In this document: one piece after another, positions 1 to 5,346 of the stretch
How the letters are laid out: each line of letters starts with the position of its first letter
Position numbering within the stretch: the first letter of the stretch is position 1
DNA from: Verrucomicrobiales bacterium
Lineage (GTDB): Bacteria > Verrucomicrobiota > Verrucomicrobiia > Limisphaerales > UBA9464
NCBI GenBank assembly: GCA_003445095.1
Contig: DLVS01000253.1
Span: forward strand, 1-5,925
Reading direction: 5' to 3'
DNA length: 5,925 nucleotides
Translations under genes and position numbers: made by a program
The notes under the pieces: generated by a model
What the model was told of the DNA's origin: nothing
Seen by the model: only the letters and a program-made list of their open reading frames with translations
Databases searched by the model: none

Positions 1-275
1 TAGCTGGCGGAAATTAGGAGCATCGCGATCCCACACACTAGGAACAGAGTCTTGAAGAAATTCGACAGTGCATCCGCCACGAACATCCCCGCGAAAGCAG
101 TGCCATCCGCCGGAGCGAGACCGCCCGCATGAAAGGTGAGAATGACCAACAAGCCGGTCGCGGCGACATAAGCCAGCGAACGACGCGCCGACGGAGCGAT
201 CCAGAGGTCAGCCACCAATACGCCAAGTCCCAGAAGGGCAACCAGGAATTCGATGATGAGCAACGAGGAATTCAT
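1..275 (-). CDS. nuoN: NADH-quinone oxidoreductase subunit N (NuoN), N-terminal part; 3' end outside window
   Basis: NuoN (ND2 homologue) is the antiporter-like membrane subunit next to NuoK. Only 91 codons and two further bases are in the window, read from the ATG at 273-275 with no internal stop. The protein starts MNSSLLIIEFLVALLGLGVL and continues VADLWIAPSARRSLAYVA, the typical first helix ending in a D-L-W/F-P-like turn. A second helix follows (about 33-50). Then comes FAGMFVADALSNFFKTLFLV (61-80), close to the usual NuoN pattern of a Met-Phe-x-x-Asp segment followed by FFK and a third helix. Residues 1-91 are far from the TM5 and TM7 pump residues, so nothing can be said of their conservation. 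The ATG is the first start after the nuoM TGA; the 18-bp leader CCGCCGCTCCGCCCCACG has no Shine-Dalgarno sequence and no GTG or TTG in frame. The identification rests on this weakly conserved N-terminus plus the position after nuoM, where nuoN is expected. Confidence 0.9.
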   Translation of the reverse strand, partial: MNSSLLIIEFLVALLGLGVLVADLWIAPSARRSLAYVAATGLLVILTFHAGGLAPADGTAFAGMFVADALSNFFKTLFLVCGIAMLLISAS

Positions 276-293
276 CGTGGGGCGGAGCGGCGG

Positions 294-1817
294 TCAATGG
301 GGAGAAACGAGGGCAACTGCGGGTGTAGGTGGAGCGGCGGGCTCCGACCGAGCGAGCTTCACCAGTTGCTCGACGCTGGGTTTGATTCTGTCCACCAAGA
401 TATGCGGGGCGACTCCAAATAAAAGCAAGGCGACTAGCAACAACGCGTAAGGAATCCTCGCGAGCGGTCCCGCGTCTGTCGTCGGAGACAGGATGGGACT
501 CACTTCGCCATGGGCTATTTGGCGGACGGCACGAAGCATGTAGACCGCTCCGATGATCAGCCCACCCCAAGCGGCCGCCACGACATGCCAGGGAAGAGTC
601 TTCCAGGCGCCGAACATCACGGTGATTTCGCCTGCGAAATTGGCAAAGCCCGGAACCCCACAACCGGCCAAGAGTGCGGCGACCAACACCGCTCCGATGA
701 AGGGCAATTGGCGGAGGGCGCCGCCTAGCTTCGACAACTCGAGAGTGCGTGTCTGGCGATACAAGTAACCGCTGAGCGCGAATTCGAGGGCTGCCAACAA
801 CGCATGGGCAATCATGATTAACACCGCACCCGTCACGCCGATGACGCTGACACTGGCCAATCCGAGAAATATGACGCCCATGTGCGCGAGGCTTGAATTT
901 CCGAATAACAGGTTGAGGTCGCGCTGTTTCATGGCCACCCACCCGCAGTACAAAAGGTTGCCCAGGCAAAGGACGGAAAGCACGTGAGTCCAGGCGGTCA
1001 CCCCCTCCGGGAGCAAGGGAAACGCGGCCCGCAACAAGGCAAACAGGCCGACCTTTTTCAGAATACCGGCGTGCATCATCGCCGTGGCGGTCGGCGCCAC
1101 TCCGTATCCCAGGGGAGCCCAACTATGAAACGGAAAAAGTCCCACCAGAGTCCCAAAACCGAACAGGAGCAGCCCGAAGATCAACGTTTGCTGTGCTGCC
1201 GGTAGGGGGTGTTGCCGCAGCCAGGCCGAAAGCGTCACGACGTCCAAAGTGTTGGCACCCGACAGCGCATACAAACACACCAAACCGATCAGCGCCACGA
1301 GCGCGCCAAGCGACAAATACAAGGTGATTTGAAAGGCGGCATAGGCCTTTTGTTCCCCTCGGCCCCAAATGCCGATCATGAGAAACGTGGGGACCAGCGC
1401 TAGCTCGTTAAAGAAATAGAGGAAGAACAAATCGAGTGACGCAAAGGCGCCTAACGCTCCTCCGACCATTACCAGCAGCAAAATATGAAACAACTTAGGC
1501 TGCCGTTCGATCTCCGACGAAACACACGCCGCCGCAAACCCGACTAGCGCCGTCACTAGAAGCAAACCGACGTTTAAGCCATCGACTCCCACGTGGTAGC
1601 TGAGCCCGACTGCCTCACTCCAATGCCAACTGTCCACCATTTGGTAACCGGCCGTTCCGGGTACGAACCCAAAGAAAACGAACAAGGCAACCACCAGCGC
1701 CAGTCCTGTGGATCCGACCGCCACGCCATGCCACACGCGCGCATATTTGGCGGGCGTGAGCAAGATTCCGAGAGCGCCCAGGAACGGCAGGAGGATTAAG
1801 AGTGTGACGGGGGACAT
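294..1817 (-). CDS. nuoM: NADH-quinone oxidoreductase subunit M (NuoM), variant lacking the TM7 lysine
   Basis: NuoM (ND4 homologue) is the middle antiporter-like subunit of the membrane arm. The 507-residue length and about 14 hydrophobic helices fit the family. Retained features are E138 in FFNELALVPTFLMIG (E. coli Glu144), K255 in AGILKKVGLFALLR, the broken-helix histidine H338 in MIAHALLAALEF, and E397 in VPGFANFAGEITVMFG (E. coli Glu407). Two conserved sites differ. The segment FGTLVGLFPFHSWAPLGYG aligns without gaps to E. coli AVKMPVVPLHGWLPDAH and places L224 (codon CTG at 1146-1148) where the pumping lysine, Lys234, should be. The usual DIKRLIAY motif reads RDLNLLFGNSSLAHMG, with N302-L303 in place of Lys-Arg. 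The reading frame is intact, so this is a diverged subtype and not a broken gene. The tail from about 490 is Ala/Pro-rich. The ATG lies 6 bp after nuoL; an AGG inside the nuoL end (CAGGTAA) is the only weak Shine-Dalgarno candidate. The TGA lies 18 bp before nuoN and in the same frame as it. Confidence 0.96.
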   Translation of the reverse strand: MSPVTLLILLPFLGALGILLTPAKYARVWHGVAVGSTGLALVVALFVFFGFVPGTAGYQMVDSWHWSEAVGLSYHVGVDGLNVGLLLVTALVGFAAACVSSEIERQPKLFHILLLVMVGGALGAFASLDLFFLYFFNELALVPTFLMIGIWGRGEQKAYAAFQITLYLSLGALVALIGLVCLYALSGANTLDVVTLSAWLRQHPLPAAQQTLIFGLLLFGFGTLVGLFPFHSWAPLGYGVAPTATAMMHAGILKKVGLFALLRAAFPLLPEGVTAWTHVLSVLCLGNLLYCGWVAMKQRDLNLLFGNSSLAHMGVIFLGLASVSVIGVTGAVLIMIAHALLAALEFALSGYLYRQTRTLELSKLGGALRQLPFIGAVLVAALLAGCGVPGFANFAGEITVMFGAWKTLPWHVVAAAWGGLIIGAVYMLRAVRQIAHGEVSPILSPTTDAGPLARIPYALLLVALLLFGVAPHILVDRIKPSVEQLVKLARSEPAAPPTPAVALVSPH

Positions 1818-1823
1818 AGCAAA

Positions 1824-3788
1824 TTACCTGAGTGCAAGGAGGACCACCACGGCGACTCCCGCGACGAACAGGAACGCGTAGGTTTGAAGGTTCCCGGTTT
1901 GAATCAAACGCAGGCCGCGACCAACGAGGTCCACGGCTCCGGAAACGCCACGAACCGCAAACCCTTGGATGACCCAACGATCAAACCAGTCCGCCACACT
2001 GGCGACAGCGTCGTGGAGTGGAATAAAGACCGCCTCGTAAACTTCATCGAAATACAGGCGCTGCCGCAAGCCGCGCGACAGCCGCGAAGCAATCCCAGGC
2101 AAGGGATCCGTTCTGGCACTCCAATACAACAACACCGCAGCGAACGCGCCGAAGAGAATCAAGCCCACACCGAGAATGGATCCCAGCGGCGCCTCATTGA
2201 ACGGTTCAAACAACACTTCGGTCAGGCTGTCGGCGTGATGAACTTCGGCCTTGGGGAAAAACGTGTGCTTAAGAAAGGCACCCAATGGTAGCCAACCAAG
2301 TGCTATTGACGGAAAGGCAAGCGTCACCAAAGGGAAGGTCATACTCCGCGGTGATTCATGAGCATGAGCCGCCGCGTCGCTCCTGGGTTGTCCCAGAAAG
2401 GCAATGAAGTACAACCGCGCCATGTAGAGCGTCGTTAATCCTGCCACGAAGACCCCTACGCAGAACAAGATCGGCCGGCCGTTTGCCAGCGCCGCCCCAA
2501 AGATTGCATCCTTACTATAAAAGCCGCTTGTGAATACAGGCAGACCGCACAACGCAGCGGCGGCGATGGCAAAACAGATCGAAGTCGTGGGCATCCGCGA
2601 CCACAAGCCGCCCATTTTCCAGATGTTCTGCTCGTGGTGGCAGCCCACGATAACGCTGCCGGCACCAAGGAAGAGCAGAGCCTTGAAACAGGCATGGGTC
2701 GTGAGGTGAAACATCGCGGCATCAGGCCCGGCGCATCCGACCGCCATAATCATGTATCCCAGCTGGGATAAAGTGGAGTACGCAAGAATACGTTTGATGT
2801 CGTCCTGTTGAATCGCGATCAGACCTGCTAGGAGCGAAGTGATGCCGCCCACCCAGGCAATGATTCCCAACGCGGAGACATTCCCGAGAAACGAGAGCGC
2901 GTCGGGCCAGGCGGCTGGCACCTCGAATAGGAAGAAAACCCGACACAACATGTACACCCCGGCCGCGACCATCGTGGCCGCATGGATCAGCGCTGAGACC
3001 GGTGTCGGGCCTTCCATGGCGTCAGGCAACCACACATGTAGTGGCACTTGCGCGCTCTTGCCCATTGCTCCCAGAAAGATAAAGACACCCGCCAGCGAAC
3101 TTAGCGAACCGAGCACCGTCGGTTCGGTACCCAACTTCTTCGCAAGTTCATCGAACTGGACCGTTCCCGTCGCTGCCCAGATCAAGATGATACCCAAAAT
3201 GAATCCAAAATCCCCCAGGCGATTGGTGAGGAACGCCTTCTTGGCCGCATCGGCAGCGGCCGGTTTTTCGTACCAAAACCCTACCAAGAGATAGCTGGAA
3301 AGCCCCACCAGTTCCCAGAAAATGAAAGTCTGAACAAAATTGTCGGACAGCACGATGCCGAGCATCGAAAACGTAAACAATCCGAGGCCAGCGAAGTACC
3401 GCGGATAGTCACGGTCTTCGTCCATATAGGCGGTGCTATAAATGTGCACCAAAGTCGAAACACCCGTTACCACCATGAGCATCAGAGATGATAAGCCATC
3501 CACTTTGAGTCCGATGTGAACGTCAAGTCCACCCACCGACAGCCACGGAAACGCCTCCGCTGCGCCACTGTGCCCCATCACACCGAAGGCAAAAAACAAT
3601 GCCACGCTCAGGACGAAGCCCACGGCGACGGATGACACCGCAAAGGTCGTCGTCAGCGTCCGGCTGTGACGCAATCCCAGCACGATGGAGGTGGCCGACA
3701 GGAGCGGCAGCAAAAGAATGACCCAGGCGAGATCTTGCGGGTTCGACGGGTAAATCGCGGCGGAGGCGGATTCGGCGAGGTGTTCCAT
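1824..3788 (-). CDS. nuoL: NADH-quinone oxidoreductase subunit L (NuoL)
   Basis: NuoL (ND5 homologue) is the distal antiporter-like, proton-translocating subunit of the complex I membrane arm. The 654-residue length fits the family (about 600-680). Expected functional residues are in place: E159 in FWELVGLSSYLL (E. coli Glu144), K244 in MGKSAQVPLHVWLPDAMEG (Lys229), H269 in ALIHAATMVAAG (His254), K332 in DDIKRILAYSTLSQLGYM, H361 and H365 in the broken-helix region, and K426 in SGFYSKDAI (Lys399). The C-terminal part (about 575-632, starting LRQRLYFDEVYE) matches the long amphipathic lateral helix that runs along NuoM and NuoN, followed by a final anchoring helix (about 635-653). Histidine-rich loops (A-H-A-H-E at 474-478 and HH at 517-518) are common here in the family. 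The ATG is 7 bp after the nuoK stop; the leader CCTGCTC has no ribosome site. The TAA is 6 bp before nuoM. All pump residues are retained, in contrast with NuoM next to it. Confidence 0.98.
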   Translation of the reverse strand: MEHLAESASAAIYPSNPQDLAWVILLLPLLSATSIVLGLRHSRTLTTTFAVSSVAVGFVLSVALFFAFGVMGHSGAAEAFPWLSVGGLDVHIGLKVDGLSSLMLMVVTGVSTLVHIYSTAYMDEDRDYPRYFAGLGLFTFSMLGIVLSDNFVQTFIFWELVGLSSYLLVGFWYEKPAAADAAKKAFLTNRLGDFGFILGIILIWAATGTVQFDELAKKLGTEPTVLGSLSSLAGVFIFLGAMGKSAQVPLHVWLPDAMEGPTPVSALIHAATMVAAGVYMLCRVFFLFEVPAAWPDALSFLGNVSALGIIAWVGGITSLLAGLIAIQQDDIKRILAYSTLSQLGYMIMAVGCAGPDAAMFHLTTHACFKALLFLGAGSVIVGCHHEQNIWKMGGLWSRMPTTSICFAIAAAALCGLPVFTSGFYSKDAIFGAALANGRPILFCVGVFVAGLTTLYMARLYFIAFLGQPRSDAAAHAHESPRSMTFPLVTLAFPSIALGWLPLGAFLKHTFFPKAEVHHADSLTEVLFEPFNEAPLGSILGVGLILFGAFAAVLLYWSARTDPLPGIASRLSRGLRQRLYFDEVYEAVFIPLHDAVASVADWFDRWVIQGFAVRGVSGAVDLVGRGLRLIQTGNLQTYAFLFVAGVAVVVLLALR

Positions 3789-3795
3789 GAGCAGG

Positions 3796-4101
3796 CTAGA
3801 AACGGAGGCTGGTCAGGTCTTCGACGTGAGCCGTCTGACGTTTGCGGTAAAGCGCTACAATCAGGGCGAGGCCGACAGCGACCTCGGCAGCGGCCACGGT
3901 GATAACAAAAAACACCATCACTTGTCCGTTGAGATTGGCGTTGTACCGAGAGAAGGCGACCAACGCCAGGTTGGCGGCGTTAAGCATCAGCTCAAGGCTC
4001 ATGTAGATGACGAGCAAGTTGCGCCGTGCGAGGACCCCAAATAGTCCGAGGCCGAACAACAACGCGCTGACGACGAGATAGTGGTGGAGGCCGACGTGCA
4101 T
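3796..4101 (-). CDS. nuoK: NADH-quinone oxidoreductase subunit K (NuoK)
   Basis: NuoK (ND4L homologue) is a three-helix membrane subunit forming part of the proton pathway between NuoJ and NuoN. The product has 101 residues, the normal family length. Helices lie at about 3-23, 29-49 and 61-85. The first loop R26-R27-N28 and the TM2 motif [12 protein letters not shown] carry E37. TM3 reads [20 protein letters not shown] and carries E73. These correspond to the membrane-buried glutamates Glu36 and Glu72 of E. coli NuoK, which are important for energy coupling. The helix 2-3 loop [12 protein letters not shown] is also typical. The ATG at 4101 gives the expected N-terminus (M-H-V-G-L-H-H-Y-L); the sequence before it, GGTTAGTCCCAAG, has no clear ribosome site. 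The gene is preceded by the repeat-bearing 60-bp gap and ends in TAG 7 bp before nuoL. Nothing in the protein is abnormal. Confidence 0.96.
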   Translation of the reverse strand: MHVGLHHYLVVSALLFGLGLFGVLARRNLLVIYMSLELMLNAANLALVAFSRYNANLNGQVMVFFVITVAAAEVAVGLALIVALYRKRQTAHVEDLTSLRF

Positions 4102-4161
4102 CTTGGGACTAACCGCGAATCGACGCGAATATGCGGGAATAGCTGAAAGTTTGGGCTTGCT
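4102..4161. repeat. nuoJ-nuoK gap with 3 x 10-bp-spaced CGCGAAT-like repeat
   Basis: This 60-bp gap is the only long spacer between genes in the window; the others are 5-18 bp. On the plus strand it contains CGCGAAT (4114-4120), CGCGAAT (4124-4130) and CGGGAAT (4134-4140), so the units start exactly 10 bp apart, separated by CGA and ATG. In the operon sense it reads as ATTCCCG, ATTCGCG, ATTCGCG and then GTTAGT shortly before the nuoK start. I see no strong hairpin and no U-tract, so it does not look like a terminator. The helical-turn spacing would fit either a small repeat element or a protein-binding array; position inside an operon favours the former. The gap also holds an ATGA-coupled frame of 18 codons (4109-4165, [18 protein letters not shown]), which I regard as chance because half of it is read from the repeat units. 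I recall similar tandem ATTCGCG/ATTCGTG strings in intergenic DNA of environmental bacteria but cannot verify this. Confidence 0.75.
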
Positions 4162-4668
4162 TCATTTGAGTTCCTTCTTGCTCAGCAAGATCACCCCGAT
4201 CATGCCGACGAGGAGCAGAACGGACATAACTTCAAACGGAAGTAGGTAGTGGGTGAAGAGGAGCTTACCCAACGGTTTGGTAGCGCCTTCGACCAACGGA
4301 CCCGTCGCGAATGGCTGGGCCGCCACCACCGCGCGGATCAGGATGCCGGCGATCACGGCTACGGCCAGGAAACCCGCGCCAATCGTGAATTTGCGGATCT
4401 CCCGACGCTCCTCCTCTTTCAGATTCAAGAGCATGATCACGAAAAGGAACAACACCATGACGGCACCGGCGTAAACGAGAATCTGGATCGCCGCGAGGAA
4501 GAACGCGTGCAGCAGAATGAAGAGTCCCGCCAGCGCGACAATCGTCAGCACGAGGAACATCGCGCTCGTGACCGGACTTCGGCTAAACGGATTGGCGACG
4601 CACAGGAAACCGAACAGCAAAGCCAGTCCGGCGAAGGCGTAGAAAAGTAGATCGGTGAATTCGGGCAT
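4162..4668 (-). CDS. nuoJ: NADH-quinone oxidoreductase subunit J (NuoJ)
   Basis: NuoJ (ND6 homologue) is a small membrane subunit between NuoH and NuoK. Its third helix is thought to change shape while quinone chemistry is coupled to proton transfer. The 168-residue product is strongly hydrophobic, with about five helices (roughly 7-24, 32-52, 58-82, 95-115 and 143-162). The family hallmark is visible at residues 61-83: I-Q-I-L-V-Y-A-G-A-V-M-V-L-F-L-F-V-I followed by MLLNL, the conserved TM3 containing YAGA. A charged cytoplasmic stretch follows (KEEERREIRK at 84-93). The length suits the family (about 160-200). The ATG lies 5 bp after the nuoI TAA; the leader TAAGACCA has no good ribosome site, so translational coupling to nuoI is plausible. 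The TGA stop overlaps an ATG in the form ATGA, but that ATG opens only an 18-codon frame (see the gap feature). Identity is secure from motif and operon position. Confidence 0.95.
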   Translation of the reverse strand: MPEFTDLLFYAFAGLALLFGFLCVANPFSRSPVTSAMFLVLTIVALAGLFILLHAFFLAAIQILVYAGAVMVLFLFVIMLLNLKEEERREIRKFTIGAGFLAVAVIAGILIRAVVAAQPFATGPLVEGATKPLGKLLFTHYLLPFEVMSVLLLVGMIGVILLSKKELK

Positions 4669-4673
4669 TGGTC

Positions 4674-5330
4674 TTACAATTTGTCCGACCGTGGACCATT
4701 CGCCGGAGTGAGTTTGGCCATCGTTCCCGGATCAAGATTTTCGCCGCCATGAATCGGAACGTGCGCGGTCGGATCCACGGGAAATTCCTCCTGCTCCTTC
4801 GCTTCCTCTTCTTTGTGTTTCCACTTTTGGATTCCTCCGTGGACGCCGCCAAGTTTCAGCAGCTTCTCTTTGTTGTAGATCATTTCTTCGCGGCTCTCGC
4901 CAGTGAGGGAATAATCTCGCTGCAAAAAGATCGCCTCTTCCGGGCAAACCTCTTCGCAGAAACCGCAAAAAATGCACCGGAGCATGTTAATCTCAAATTC
5001 CTTGGGCATCTTCTCCGCATTGGTGCGCTCCGCGATTGGGCCATCGAGACCGGGCGGCGTAATCTTGATCGCTTTCGGCGGGCACACGAATTCACAAAGC
5101 TGACAGCTCACACATTTGGTGTGCCCATCCTGGTCACGGACCAAGTACGGAGCACCCCGATAGCCCTCCGGCACTACCCACCGTTCCTCTGGATACTCCA
5201 TCGTCGCCGGTTTGCCCTGGAGCAGCGTTTTGGTGAAATGTTTCCAAGTCACCTTGAAGCCACTGGCTAAGGTTGGAAGATAGGTCCGTTCCAGCGCGGA
5301 CAGGGGCTTGCGTTCGACGACCTTAGTCAT
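4674..5330 (-). CDS. nuoI: NADH-quinone oxidoreductase subunit I (NuoI), 2x[4Fe-4S] ferredoxin-like
   Basis: NuoI (TYKY/Nqo9 homologue) is the peripheral-arm subunit that holds clusters N6a and N6b and relays electrons from the NuoG chain to the terminal cluster next to quinone. The 218-residue product has two complete ferredoxin motifs: C73-V-S-C76-Q-L-C79-E-F-V-C83-P and C119-I-F-C122-G-F-C125-E-E-V-C129-P, each CxxCxxCxxxCP. All eight ligands are present. The N-terminal part (about 15-40) resembles the membrane-associated helix of the family, and the stretch around W51 to V64 leads into the first cluster, as usual. From about residue 165 there is a charged Lys/Glu-rich tail (K-H-K-E-E-E-A-K-E-Q-E-E at 171-182) and then a Pro/Gly-rich end. 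This makes the protein longer than E. coli NuoI (about 180 residues). The ATG at 5330 follows the nuoH stop by 16 bp with no clear Shine-Dalgarno sequence. The TAA is 5 bp before nuoJ. Confidence 0.98.
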   Translation of the reverse strand: MTKVVERKPLSALERTYLPTLASGFKVTWKHFTKTLLQGKPATMEYPEERWVVPEGYRGAPYLVRDQDGHTKCVSCQLCEFVCPPKAIKITPPGLDGPIAERTNAEKMPKEFEINMLRCIFCGFCEEVCPEEAIFLQRDYSLTGESREEMIYNKEKLLKLGGVHGGIQKWKHKEEEAKEQEEFPVDPTAHVPIHGGENLDPGTMAKLTPANGPRSDKL

Positions 5331-5346
5331 AAGTGGGCGCGTGAGT

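Noticed and set aside
208..1122. A 304-codon open frame on the minus strand in another frame of nuoM
   Set aside because: It lies almost entirely inside nuoM in a shifted frame, is very rich in Arg, Gly and Ser, and shows no domain or hydrophobic pattern. nuoM in the other frame is a full conserved gene, so this is a composition shadow.
1884..2291. A 135-codon plus-strand open frame opposite the nuoL 3' part
   Set aside because: It is hydrophilic and Gln/Arg/Asn-rich, as expected for the antisense of a hydrophobic membrane protein; no domain or start signal.
2839..3294. A 151-codon plus-strand open frame opposite nuoL
   Set aside because: It is a mirror of the NuoL coding frame, with Pro/Ser/Thr/Ala-rich low-information sequence; no independent support.
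4102..4161. Rho-independent terminator or internal promoter in the nuoJ-nuoK gap
   Set aside because: The gap has direct, not inverted, repeats, no stable GC stem followed by a T-run on the coding strand, and no convincing -35/-10 pair.
4668..5270. A 200-codon open frame on the plus strand opposite nuoI
   Set aside because: It covers the antisense of nuoI, has no recognisable motif, and is explained by low stop frequency opposite a coding frame at this GC content.
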